A DNA stretch of 27,333 nt. It comes from ARS98 sp030744725 (GTDB taxonomy: Bacteria > Planctomycetota > Planctomycetia > Pirellulales > Pirellulaceae). Shown here one piece after another: positions 16,901 to 25,236 of this stretch. The notes below the pieces were generated by a model. It saw nothing but the letters and a program-made list of their open reading frames with translations. It ran no database searches and was not told the origin of the DNA. The position numbers were made by a program, and so were the translations under genes. The DNA lies in contig JASLPZ010000046.1 of assembly GCA_030744725.1 (NCBI GenBank), positions 1-27,333 on the forward strand, written 5' to 3'. Each line of letters starts with the position of its first letter. Positions within the stretch are counted from its first letter, which is position 1.

Positions 16901-16991
16901 TTGCCCTTCGGGGCAATACTTGTGTTTAGCGGCGTAAGCTTCCAGCTTGCGATTCATGGACGCGAAACCCAAGGCAAGCAGGATGCTTACC
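16901..16991. repeat. Cluster of hairpins in the gspM-gspD gap
   Basis: The perfect stem TTGCCC/GGGCAA with a TTCG loop (16901-16916) gives a cUUCGg tetraloop on the plus strand. Further left-to-right is AAGCT/AGCTT (16936-16948), then GGCAAGC/GCTTACC with one mismatch (16973-16991). No T-run follows any of them on the minus strand. They resemble dispersed palindromic (REP-like) DNA rather than a classical terminator. Confidence 0.45.
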
Positions 16992-17040
16992 CCGCTTTCT
17001 AGCCCGGACTAAGCGCAGGGAGCGAACCAAGCTGGTCGAC

Positions 17041-17979
17041 CTACCGCACCACAGTCGTGCTAGCTTCGCTGGCTGACGTCGACGCGGCTAGCGTCTCGTG
17101 GATGGTCCTTCCCAATGAAAGTCGTAGCACGTCGCCGTCGACTTCAATCAAGACCAGCTGTGGTTGGATGTCGATCACTTCCACATGGTGCGATGTGATC
17201 CCTAATGACTCGCCGCGATGCACGACGTACGTTTGGGCGTTGCTTCCGGCGGAAAACCAGGCTCCGGGGGTACCACTGCGGTCGAACGTGATGGCCGTCA
17301 GCATGACGTCGCGCAGCGCACTGACGCCTTCCTGCGAGAAGAGATTCCGGCGGACAATGGTCTCGTACGATTCCAAGTTATCGAAGGCGAGCCGATTTGC
17401 CACGGCAGTCGAAAGCTCGCCTTCGCGCTCGCAGCGAGTCAGCCCCAATGCTTCAATCCCCATGGTCACGTCCAGTTGCTTTCCGCCTGCGATAGGATTG
17501 AGTGCCATCGTTCGTATCTTGTGCAAGTGGCCACCCTGGTAGAACTCGTACAGCAGCCGTGTCACTTGCCGTAGCGTGCCACGTCCTCGTAGCGAGAACA
17601 AATAACGTTTGAAAACCTCTTTTGGCTTGCGCGTGTTGCGATCCTTGATCGACACGGTAACGGGTGTTCCAGCATCGACGCTCCCTTGCTGCAAGTCGAC
17701 CTTTTCCACCAGAGTCAGCAACCAGTCTTGATAATGGGCACGAGCGAGCTCTTCGTCATAGGGGAGCGAGTATTGTTCCAACGCCAGCAGTTCGTCGGCC
17801 GCCGCGGCCGACCTGAAAATAGTGTCTTCGGCTTCTTTGATCTGTTGATCGAGTTTGCTCGCTTCGCGCTCGCGCTTCTGTGCCGGCTCTTCGACCAGGC
17901 GACGGTAGCCTTGATCGCCAAACACGCCGACGCCCACCACGGCCAGCGCCGCTAAGAGGAATTTGGTGCGCGTGTTCAT
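17041..17979 (-). CDS. gspM: GspM/PilO-like inner-membrane protein with a GspC/PilP-like C-terminal domain
   Basis: The product has 312 residues, about twice the usual GspM length. A short cytoplasmic start and a membrane helix (residues ~7-25) lead to a coiled coil (~33-62). A PilO/GspM-type ferredoxin-like domain follows (~85-178, with VFKRYLFSLRGRGTLRQVTRLLYEFY). After a linker, residues ~205-292 begin YETIVRRNLFSQEG, like the I-x-x-R-N-L-F opening of GspC homology regions and PilP. They continue as a small beta domain (AQTYVVHRGESLG, PQLVLIEVDGDVLRLSLG). In known T2SSs, GspC links the inner-membrane platform to the secretin N0 domain, so this domain may do that job here. The start overlaps the gspL stop as ATGA. 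The GspM assignment is firm by position and architecture; the GspC-like assignment is by motif only. Confidence 0.8.
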   Translation of the reverse strand: MNTRTKFLLAALAVVGVGVFGDQGYRRLVEEPAQKREREASKLDQQIKEAEDTIFRSAAAADELLALEQYSLPYDEELARAHYQDWLLTLVEKVDLQQGSVDAGTPVTVSIKDRNTRKPKEVFKRYLFSLRGRGTLRQVTRLLYEFYQGGHLHKIRTMALNPIAGGKQLDVTMGIEALGLTRCEREGELSTAVANRLAFDNLESYETIVRRNLFSQEGVSALRDVMLTAITFDRSGTPGAWFSAGSNAQTYVVHRGESLGITSHHVEVIDIQPQLVLIEVDGDVLRLSLGRTIHETLAASTSASEASTTVVR

Positions 17980-19586
17980 TTGGGCGAACCTCCTTCCTTG
18001 GCATCGGACTGTGCAGCGGGCGAAGATTCCGAAATTGCCAGACTTTGGTCTTCCTCGCTTCGATCCGAAGTCTCGCGAATTCCGCTACCTTCAGCGATTT
18101 CATCCGGTAAGGGTAAGTCGGGAGGATCCCCCGGCCTGAACGTAATGCGCGTCTCGAACGTCCAAGGTAACCTGGCCCTTTCGTCCGACTCCGTGACACG
18201 TTTGCTGCTAACAGAATGAAAATCGTCTCGGACCGCGTCTTCTAGATTCGCGACGATCTCCGGCTGACTCACTTGGACGGCCAAGTCAATCACTCCGTTT
18301 CCTTGGGAGTCCGTTGACATACTCATGCGCCGAATCAGGGCCTCTTCGCCGCTGGGCAAACGATTGGACAACTCATGCAGCTTGTCGAGCCAGGCGATGT
18401 CGTCGCTCCGCCAAGCGTTGGTGGCATCCGCGACCTCCTGCAGCCCTTGCGCTTTACCGGCGCGTTTCGCCAAGTTCTTGAGTTTCTCCTTCTGTTGATT
18501 GATCGAGTCGAGCTGATCGGCTTTGTGCTGCGAGGAGACATAACCCATCCCCAGGAAGATTGCCGCAGCGATGGCACTCCAGAACGCGACGCGCCGCCAG
18601 GGACCGGCCTTTCGCGGAGGCCGCCGCGGGTCGAGCAGATCCAGGTCAAGGCCATCGCCGCTCCACGCGCAAGCCATTCCTATTAGATTCGCATAGTGTG
18701 CCGGGGTCTCAATGTTCGCTGCAGACTCGACATGCGTGAGTGGGTTGACCACGGACGTCGAAACAGAGAGTTGCTCGGCGAGCAACTGAGCGAGTTTCTC
18801 ATGCCTATCGACGTCGCCGATCAAGTAGAGACGCGTTGACTCGTCATCACCGCGGTGCACTAGTGCCAAGGTGCGACGAATCTCAGCACTGAGGCGTTCC
18901 GCACGTACACGGTCTTCTTCCGACGAACAGGGAATCGAACGAAACAAGAGTGGACGGCCGTTCTCTGTCACGGCAAGATCGATATCGGCGTCGCCAATCG
19001 CCACGGTGACTGCCGTTGACGCTGGGCGCTGGACCACTCGCTGAAGCAGCTTGACGGCCCCCAACCCACAGAAAGTAATGGCAAGCAAATTCAAGCCAAT
19101 GGCTTTGAAACGGTGCTTGAAATCACTGCTCCGCTGATCGCACAGTGAGAAAGTGAGCACTTCGTTTCCCGTGGCATCGTGATGTGTAACGAGGAAGTCG
19201 CTGACCTGTGTGCCCCCGGTATCGTCGAGCTCTGCCGCCACGGCGCTATCGACCAATTCCGGCAACTCGTCGTTCGTGGCAGGCGGCAACTGATGCGACG
19301 AGACTTCCAATTCGGCTCGCGGCAACAACAACACGGCTTGGCGACAACGAATGTCTTGCGCTGCAAGTTGCTCTTGCAATTGCTCCACTAACGGCTGACT
19401 CTCATCAGCCTCCCAACAACCCACCGCCTTAATCTGCGGAGTCGGCGACGCACGTTCAACGAGTAGATATCGGCAGACGGGCCGCGTCCATTGGACGAAT
19501 AAACAAGTTCTAGGTTGATTCAGTTTGTTTAACATTGCTGGTTCGCTTGTTGCGATTCGCTTGTTGAACCCGTAACGCGAGGTCAT
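17976..19586 (-). CDS. gspL: GspL (PilM-PilN-like) T2SS platform protein
   Basis: The product has 536 residues. Residues ~25-310 form a divergent actin-like (PilM-type) cytoplasmic domain. The block DLDLLDPRRPPRK (~314-326), typical of the PilM/PilN junction, precedes a membrane helix (~333-352). A coiled coil (~353-385) and a periplasmic ferredoxin-like domain (~395-480) follow, with an acidic Ser/Glu-rich tail. GspL ties the GspE ATPase to the inner-membrane platform. The chosen start has GGTGAG at a suitable distance and lies 16 bp after gspK. An alternative start is Met18 (19535). The 4-bp overlap with gspM indicates coupling. Confidence 0.88.
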   Translation of the reverse strand: MTSRYGFNKRIATSEPAMLNKLNQPRTCLFVQWTRPVCRYLLVERASPTPQIKAVGCWEADESQPLVEQLQEQLAAQDIRCRQAVLLLPRAELEVSSHQLPPATNDELPELVDSAVAAELDDTGGTQVSDFLVTHHDATGNEVLTFSLCDQRSSDFKHRFKAIGLNLLAITFCGLGAVKLLQRVVQRPASTAVTVAIGDADIDLAVTENGRPLLFRSIPCSSEEDRVRAERLSAEIRRTLALVHRGDDESTRLYLIGDVDRHEKLAQLLAEQLSVSTSVVNPLTHVESAANIETPAHYANLIGMACAWSGDGLDLDLLDPRRPPRKAGPWRRVAFWSAIAAAIFLGMGYVSSQHKADQLDSINQQKEKLKNLAKRAGKAQGLQEVADATNAWRSDDIAWLDKLHELSNRLPSGEEALIRRMSMSTDSQGNGVIDLAVQVSQPEIVANLEDAVRDDFHSVSSKRVTESDERARLPWTFETRITFRPGDPPDLPLPDEIAEGSGIRETSDRSEEDQSLAISESSPAAQSDAKEGGSPK

Positions 19587-19602
19587 CCAATCTCACCCGC
19601 GG

Positions 19603-21087
19603 CTAGGGGCTAAATGAAATCTCGTATGGTTGTAATTGCTTCCCGTTCATTAGTTCACGAAAAAAGACTTGTCGAGCGGTCTGGACGGTCGCGTCGATGA
19701 CCGCCTCACAGCGATACACCGGAGCGTGCTGGCCCGTGCTTCCCAAAAACTCGCCGTAAAAGACATCGCCTCCCGCGTTGACATTGGGCAGCAGTTTCCG
19801 CATCGTAGCGAGGTCCACAAGGTCTTCTGTGAGCAGCCAAACTGGGTGATCTCGACCAGCATTGTTCTCGCCCGCCATTGAACGTGCTGCAAGGACGCGC
19901 TCTGCCAGGCTCTCGTCAATGCCGGGGACGGCCAGCAATACCTCGCGAGGTGCAAGGTTGATGTTCACTCGCCCCTCGAACCTCGTGTCCGATGTGACGG
20001 TGACTTGATCTAGAAACTCTGGAAGCTGACTCTGCATCATCGGCGGCTCGCTGGAGAAAGGACTGGCGACGCTAACCGTTTTTCCATTCCATGGGACGGA
20101 CACGGTGACATCGATCAGGTCCAGCGGGCTTTCCATGCGGTGAGCTGCCGGCAACGTGAAATCGAGCGTGACCTGGTCGGGCGTTGTCGCCTGATCGGAA
20201 GATCCGCCAAGGCCGTACTGCCGATAGAGCACGATGAAGTTTGCCCAGGAAATCGGCATCCGCTCGACCAACTGTTGGTGCAACGAATCGAGCTGTGGAT
20301 GGTTGAGAAATACCCGCGGCAAGCCGTCACGAGACTCGTTGCGTTCGCCACTATAAACAGTCAGGTAGTCCCTCCACGCATACGGCCCTTCTTCAGTAAG
20401 CAGGTCGGGTTCGTTCGCCAAATCGGTCGTTACACCAAAGAGGCGGGCCTCATCGACGCCCCGCACCAGCAACAGCTCTTCCATATCAACAGGTCTTCCG
20501 TTCCGTGGTTTCACAGGAATGCGATGCCCCGCATAAGTATCGAACTCGGCACCCTCGAATCGTGGCTGCGAATCGGTATCGACCCAATCAAGAATCGCGT
20601 CGGCTACGTCTGGCGTCATGCCGGGCAAACGCAAAAGAGCCTGCCTGCCAGATTCTGGCTGCAACTCATCCCACTCGACAAGTTTGCCCAGATGTAACTT
20701 CGCAGACTCGTCCACAGCACCGAATCGAACTGAGACGTCTTGCTGAGGCGCTGAATCTGGCGCAGCTACAATGAAGCGTGGAACATCTTCGTCTGCCGCA
20801 GCCACCGTGTCATCCAACGGCACGCCATTGAATAAGTCTGGATTGTTCGTGACGCCACCAAGTTCTCGACGCTGCACCCGCGGCATTTCGAGCACGGCCG
20901 AGAGCAACTCGATCGCCGAAAATGCGGACTGCTGCGCAGTCAAATGGTCGCCGCTGGCCCCAGCTGCGACATTTTCCGTCTGCATTGACAACAAGAAACC
21001 AAAAGCCGCGACACTCATTAGGAGCACGAGCACTAACACGACGATCAAGACGACACCGTTGCGCCTGCACTTTGCGAATCTCGTCAT
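19603..21087 (-). CDS. gspK: Minor pseudopilin GspK
   Basis: The product has 494 residues, long for GspK (~320). The prepilin-like N-terminus (RRNG followed by VVLIVVLVLVLLMSVAAF) lacks Glu at +5, as expected for GspK, the tip pseudopilin. Residues ~125-200 match the GspK alpha-helical SAM-like domain (LRLPGMTPDVADAILDWVD). A second helix-hairpin-helix block, VNINLAPREVLLAVPGI, lies near residue ~380. GspK caps the pseudopilus with GspI and GspJ. The start overlaps the gspJ stop as ATGA. Confidence 0.93.
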   Translation of the reverse strand: MTRFAKCRRNGVVLIVVLVLVLLMSVAAFGFLLSMQTENVAAGASGDHLTAQQSAFSAIELLSAVLEMPRVQRRELGGVTNNPDLFNGVPLDDTVAAADEDVPRFIVAAPDSAPQQDVSVRFGAVDESAKLHLGKLVEWDELQPESGRQALLRLPGMTPDVADAILDWVDTDSQPRFEGAEFDTYAGHRIPVKPRNGRPVDMEELLLVRGVDEARLFGVTTDLANEPDLLTEEGPYAWRDYLTVYSGERNESRDGLPRVFLNHPQLDSLHQQLVERMPISWANFIVLYRQYGLGGSSDQATTPDQVTLDFTLPAAHRMESPLDLIDVTVSVPWNGKTVSVASPFSSEPPMMQSQLPEFLDQVTVTSDTRFEGRVNINLAPREVLLAVPGIDESLAERVLAARSMAGENNAGRDHPVWLLTEDLVDLATMRKLLPNVNAGGDVFYGEFLGSTGQHAPVYRCEAVIDATVQTARQVFFRELMNGKQLQPYEISFSP

Positions 21088-22145
21088 GGCATCATCACCT
21101 CCTCGTTTGCGCGAAGAGGCTTTGTCGTGTCAACGGCGATTACAAAGCGGTACTCCTGTTCGGCTTCATCGGCAATGTCGTTGTCGGCAACCCGAGACAT
21201 CTCGACGACACGTGAAGTGTCTTCGAGGAACTGTTGATCTGCATGGTTGCCTGCCGTGAGTTGTCGCTCGTCTGTTTGCTGCTCCTCCAGTTGCTGCTCC
21301 TCCGCTTGCACGTCAAAGGCGATCTCAACCGCAGCTGGCAAGCGGCCCGTCTGCCTGCTATCCCAGTGACTTAACCAGACAGTTCCATCGAAGTAGCGAA
21401 ACTGCAGGGTGACAATTTCCGGCACCGCGTCCTCATGTATCATCTGTTGCTGCAGACGTTGTGGATCCATGTCGGCCCCGCGACCACTCTCGGATGATCG
21501 ACTCGGGGCGGTGCCATTTTCGTTAGACCGAGCGGTGTCTTCATCAGTGTTCGGCAGGAACCAGGGAGTCACTCGGCGGACTAGCCCCGCTGCTTGACCT
21601 TCATCTCCAACGTCAGCGAAACGCTGCTGGACATCGTCTTTGGCTGGGAATTCGTCACCTGGTGGCAGGAGTTCAGGGCGAGGTTTCCAAATATACTCCA
21701 CCACATCGCACAGATCCGGCGGGGGGACCTCTTCAACAGCGGTCCTTTCGACCGAGCCGTGCGCCGCACGTCTACGCGGTGCTCGCACCACCAACCGAAA
21801 TCGTGTGTCACTTCCCAGGAGTTGCGCGCCCGGGGGCAACGAAATCAAATCGGTACCATCGCCGGCAAATGCTGTTGAGGCTCCGTCGTTCAGCGTTTGC
21901 GAAACCGCCGGAAAGCCATCCCTCGTTGACATCCAGGAGCTTCTGGCGTGGTGCAGGTCCGAGTGCAACTGACGCATCAAAGAACGCACGATTTGCAGTT
22001 CCGTCGCTTGCCTGGCACCCTTGTCGTTTAGCTTCGAATAGATACTGAACAAGGACCACACAAGCAACATTAACGTCGCAGCCAGGCTGGACGCAATAAT
22101 CACTTCCAAGAGCGTGAAACCATTTCTGTTGCGTCGATCGTTCAT
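21084..22145 (-). CDS. gspJ: Minor pseudopilin GspJ
   Basis: Starting at the ATG at 22145 gives 353 residues and an ATGA overlap with the gspI stop. An upstream in-frame ATG at 22220 is less likely. The prepilin leader MNDRRNRNG is cleaved before FTLLEVIIAS, with Glu at +5 present. The GspJ-type beta domain includes VRSLMRQLHSDLHHAR and, further on, VTLQFRYFDGTVWLSHWDS. A Gln/Glu-rich insert (EEQQLEEQQTDERQL) and an acidic stretch interrupt the last strands before YRFVIAVDTTKPL. It is longer than the usual ~200 residues. Confidence 0.9.
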   Translation of the reverse strand: MNDRRNRNGFTLLEVIIASSLAATLMLLVWSLFSIYSKLNDKGARQATELQIVRSLMRQLHSDLHHARSSWMSTRDGFPAVSQTLNDGASTAFAGDGTDLISLPPGAQLLGSDTRFRLVVRAPRRRAAHGSVERTAVEEVPPPDLCDVVEYIWKPRPELLPPGDEFPAKDDVQQRFADVGDEGQAAGLVRRVTPWFLPNTDEDTARSNENGTAPSRSSESGRGADMDPQRLQQQMIHEDAVPEIVTLQFRYFDGTVWLSHWDSRQTGRLPAAVEIAFDVQAEEQQLEEQQTDERQLTAGNHADQQFLEDTSRVVEMSRVADNDIADEAEQEYRFVIAVDTTKPLRANEEVMMP

Positions 22146-22603
22146 GGCAAAGTGGGAGACATGATCGAGTGGGAACTGCGATCTAGTGTGGAGTTGCTGT
22201 GAGTCTCGTAACGTGTCCAACGAACCAGCTCAAAGACGTTGCGATCAGAGACGGTGCCGCGGTTCTCCAACTGGTCAATTGCATCGACATGTTTCACCGA
22301 AACATGCAGGCGCACGAGTCCCTCGATATCGGTCGGCGTCCAGTCGACCGAATAGGTCCAATCACCGTAACCGGCCAGTAGCTCGTCCTCGACGCGTTGA
22401 AGCTGCGACGGATCGGCGAGCAGCTCATCCAACGTTGATTGACATAGCATCTGGGCGAAGACGCGTTCCTCCGCCCTTTTCGCGTGCCGCTCGCCCGTGG
22501 CGAATAGGCTCAGCAAGAGGACCGTACTGGTGGCGAGAATCCCAGTGGCGATGATGACCTCCAGCAATGAGAAGCCACCGCGCCGTTCGGCTTGACTGGT
22601 CAT
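22142..22603 (-). CDS. gspI: Minor pseudopilin GspI
   Basis: The product has 153 residues. The leader MTSQAERRGG is cleaved before FSLLEVIIATGILA, with Glu at +5. The small C-terminal domain has CQSTLDELLADPSQL and GYGDWTYSVDWTPTDIEGL, matching GspI length and order. GspI nucleates the pseudopilus tip with GspJ and GspK. Both ends overlap neighbours by four bases (ATGA), so its output is tied to gspH and gspJ. Confidence 0.88.
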   Translation of the reverse strand: MTSQAERRGGFSLLEVIIATGILATSTVLLLSLFATGERHAKRAEERVFAQMLCQSTLDELLADPSQLQRVEDELLAGYGDWTYSVDWTPTDIEGLVRLHVSVKHVDAIDQLENRGTVSDRNVFELVRWTRYETHSNSTLDRSSHSIMSPTLP

Positions 22604-23364
22604 GGACGTGCCTCGGATTGTGAATCAGCCTCCGAAAACAGTTCGTCTTCCTCCACATGTTCCAGCAGCGTGGGGGCGTGCTCGACAGCACGGATCCGGA
22701 CAGCTCCAGTCAATCCGCGCAAATGCAGCGCAATCACTTCGTGCGTTTCTGGGCGCACCAATTCGACGATGGATTCCGTGGATCGGCCGTCGGGAAAAAA
22801 CTCCGCCGCAAGCACGCCGTCCGTGAGAGATGGGTTCGAAAGAACGGCTCCCTCGTCTTCCGTCGCCAGGGGTACCACCGAGCCAGCCAATTGCCGATCT
22901 ACGCCGACTGGGGTGTCATTCTGTGGAAAGCTCACGCCGTCGGGAAGCTCACGAGTAAGAGTGGCTTGCTGCTCGAGCGCCCCCGGTCTGGGTTCGGAGA
23001 AGTCAAGTTCTGCCTCTTGCTGGGCGAGAACGGAACCTTGCGCTGCGCCGTCGGGCAGATTGGCAGGTCGATCAATAGCTGATCCGATCTCGTAGCGGCC
23101 AGTCCCCGGATAGACGCGCAACTCCAGCACCTCGCCGGTGCGAACGGCGCGCTGGCGGGCTTCCGCCAAGTCCGCCTTAAGCTGCAACGCCGCATCACGA
23201 TGCGACGAGCGGCGCAGCAGCGGGCGCATCCGCGGCCAGGCGATCGCCGCGACGGAGGCGAGGATTGCCATCACGATGACAAGTTCGAGCAACGTGAAGG
23301 CGGCATGTCGATTCGGCCAGACACGCGAAGCGGGCCGACTATTCCGTCGACGCCAATGACTCAC
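22600..23364 (-). CDS. gspH: Minor pseudopilin GspH-like
   Basis: The product has 254 residues, longer than typical GspH. The leader MSHWRRRNSRPASRVWPNRHA is unusually long and the expected cleavage site is Ala-Ala before FTLLELVIVMAILA, so the residue at -1 is Ala rather than Gly. Glu at +5 is present. The helix RDAALQLKADLAEARQRAV and first strand LELRVYPGTGRYEIG match GspH. The central part is Gln/Glu-rich. It lies between gspG and gspI with ATGA overlaps on both sides. Confidence 0.85.
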   Translation of the reverse strand: MSHWRRRNSRPASRVWPNRHAAFTLLELVIVMAILASVAAIAWPRMRPLLRRSSHRDAALQLKADLAEARQRAVRTGEVLELRVYPGTGRYEIGSAIDRPANLPDGAAQGSVLAQQEAELDFSEPRPGALEQQATLTRELPDGVSFPQNDTPVGVDRQLAGSVVPLATEDEGAVLSNPSLTDGVLAAEFFPDGRSTESIVELVRPETHEVIALHLRGLTGAVRIRAVEHAPTLLEHVEEDELFSEADSQSEARP

Positions 23365-23855
23365 TCCAACGTCCCCTCAGCTTCGATCTGTCCGTCTCCT
23401 TCGCTGTCTCCTTCGTCGCTTCGCCAGTTGATGATATCGTCTTCCGTATTCAATTCACCGTCAGGACCAGGAGAAGCCACATTCGGAAAATCGCGTTTAC
23501 CTTTCGCCGGCGGGTACTCGTAGATGAACTCGTTGTCCCAAGCGTCGCCCGGAATGATCTCGTCGTCGAGGTAGGGGCCTTCCCACTTGCGGGCCTTTTT
23601 CTCGTCGGTAGGCGGTTGCAGCAGTGCCTTCAGCCCGTCTTCGGAGTTCGGGAACGTCCGCATATCGACGGCGTACAATTTCAACGCCGACTCGAGATTT
23701 CCAATCTGCGTCTTCGTGTTCTTGACGTCGGCCTTGGCCTGCGTCCCCAGTAATCTCGGACCGACCAACGCGATCAGCCCGACTAAGATCACCAGGACAA
23801 TCATCAGTTCTAAGAGCGTCAAACCTGTGCGTCGTCTTTTGTGAATTCGTTTCAT
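23361..23855 (-). CDS. gspG: Major pseudopilin GspG
   Basis: The product has 164 residues. The leader MKRIHKRRRTG is cleaved before LTLLELMIVLVILV, with Glu at +5. The GspG pattern follows: the alpha-helix NLESALKLYAVDMRTFPNSE, GLKALLQPP, WEGPYLDD, DAWDNEFIYEYP, and the calcium-site loop SPGPDGELNTEDDI. An acidic tail of ~18 residues extends past the usual end. The start is supported by CAGGGAG ~7 bases upstream. GspG forms the pseudopilus shaft. Confidence 0.96.
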   Translation of the reverse strand: MKRIHKRRRTGLTLLELMIVLVILVGLIALVGPRLLGTQAKADVKNTKTQIGNLESALKLYAVDMRTFPNSEDGLKALLQPPTDEKKARKWEGPYLDDEIIPGDAWDNEFIYEYPPAKGKRDFPNVASPGPDGELNTEDDIINWRSDEGDSEGDGQIEAEGTLE

Positions 23856-23883
23856 GTTTTTCTCCCTGCGTGTTCATTCGCGG

Positions 23884-23925
23884 CCGAAGTTGCAGGACTT
23901 CGGACACCTGAAGTCTTGCGACTTC
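23884..23925. repeat. Twin hairpins in the gspF-gspG gap
   Basis: Two adjacent perfect stems: CCGAAGT/ACTTCGG with a 6-base loop (23884-23903) and GAAGTC/GACTTC with a TTGC loop (23910-23925). They share the GAAGT/ACTTC core and look like two units of one palindromic repeat family. They lie between the gspF stop and the gspG start within one operon. No T-run is present, so processing or mRNA stabilisation is likelier than termination. Confidence 0.55.
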
Positions 23926-23972
23926 GACTACAGTTTCATGTTCTGGCAGTTACAAACCTGCCTACTAAGCGA

Positions 23973-25196
23973 TCAGTCGATCGCGGAATTCAAGTCAATT
24001 ATGGGAAGCAAGACGCCGACGATGATGAACATCACGAGGCCACCGATTGTGAGCAGCATGATGGGCTCGATGAGCCGTACCATCATTTCCAAACGACGTT
24101 CGATTTTTTGGTCCATACGGTCTGAGATCTTCACGAGTACCTGGTCGAGCGTGTTCGACTCCTCGGCAACCCGAATCATCGCCATCACTTGGGCCGGAAT
24201 CAGCCCGCTCGTCGCCAACGGCTGGGACAACAAGTTGCCAGACGAGATGTTTACGGCGGAGTCCTTGATCGCCTCTTGCAACAGCGTATTGCCGGCGAAT
24301 GCGCTGCTGATGTCAAGTGACTTCAGAATGGGAACCCCGTTTCGAAGCAACGTGCCCAAAATACGGCAGAAACGCGAAACAGCCGTGTCGTGAAAAATAC
24401 TTCCGGCGACGGGGATGCGCAACTTGACACGATCCAACCAACGCGTCCCGCGTTCGGTTGCCATGTACTTTCGGGCCAAGACGACAAGACCGGCAAGGCC
24501 GAGACCGACAAAGACGCCGTACCGCGTCAGCGTGTCACTGATGGCAAGCAGGATTAAGGTGACGATCGGTAAGCCCACGCCGCTGCGCTCCAACCGATCG
24601 AAGAAAGACTCAAACATCGGCACGACCAGGACGATCAGTACGACAGCGACGATCGACCCGACGATGGCCAGCAGGATCGGATAGGTCATCGCGCTGATGA
24701 CTTTGCCGCGCAGCTCGTTGTGCTTCCGCATGAAGGATGCGATGCGTTCTAGCGACTCTTCCAAAAACGCCCCTTCCAAGCCGGCTCGCACCATGTTGAC
24801 TGTGAGCGGCGAAAAGATCTCGGGATGAGCGGCTAGGGCGTCGTCCAAATTGGCCCCATTCTCGACATCCTTGCAGACTTCTCCCAGCACTTCACACATT
24901 CGCTTATCGGTGGATTGCTCGGCGAGGATCCTCAGCGACTCCAACAATGCGACGCCATTAGCCAGCAAATCAGCAAGTTGCGTCAGCGTGTCCGCGATGA
25001 TTTCGGCTTTGACTTTGCGCGACAGTTGAATCGGCAGCTTGAAGGATCCGCCGGCGGTTGCCTGGTCGCGGACTTCGAGTGGAAACAACGCCTGCCGCGT
25101 CAACAGCGAAAGCGCTTCGCGATGGCTTTCGGCGGAGATCACTCCATCCGTGTTCTGGCCCGCGGCCGTCTTTGCTCTGTACAGGAAGTCAGGCAT
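23973..25196 (-). CDS. gspF: T2SS inner-membrane platform protein GspF
   Basis: The product has 407 residues, normal for the family. The N-terminus MPDFLYRAKTAAGQNTDGVI is typical of GspF/PilC. There are two homologous cytoplasmic helical domains, one near residues 65-165 (QLADLLANGVALLESLRIL) and one near 270-365 (ILGTLLRNGVPILKSLDI). Membrane segments follow each: ~168-196, ~218-240 and ~372-400. GspF is the polytopic platform that couples GspE ATP hydrolysis to pseudopilus assembly. Its ribosome binding site is weak. Confidence 0.96.
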   Translation of the reverse strand: MPDFLYRAKTAAGQNTDGVISAESHREALSLLTRQALFPLEVRDQATAGGSFKLPIQLSRKVKAEIIADTLTQLADLLANGVALLESLRILAEQSTDKRMCEVLGEVCKDVENGANLDDALAAHPEIFSPLTVNMVRAGLEGAFLEESLERIASFMRKHNELRGKVISAMTYPILLAIVGSIVAVVLIVLVVPMFESFFDRLERSGVGLPIVTLILLAISDTLTRYGVFVGLGLAGLVVLARKYMATERGTRWLDRVKLRIPVAGSIFHDTAVSRFCRILGTLLRNGVPILKSLDISSAFAGNTLLQEAIKDSAVNISSGNLLSQPLATSGLIPAQVMAMIRVAEESNTLDQVLVKISDRMDQKIERRLEMMVRLIEPIMLLTIGGLVMFIIVGVLLPIIDLNSAID

Positions 25197-25236
25197 GATT
25201 CGTGGCTCGCTCCGTGAACCTGAAGTCCCACGGCGT

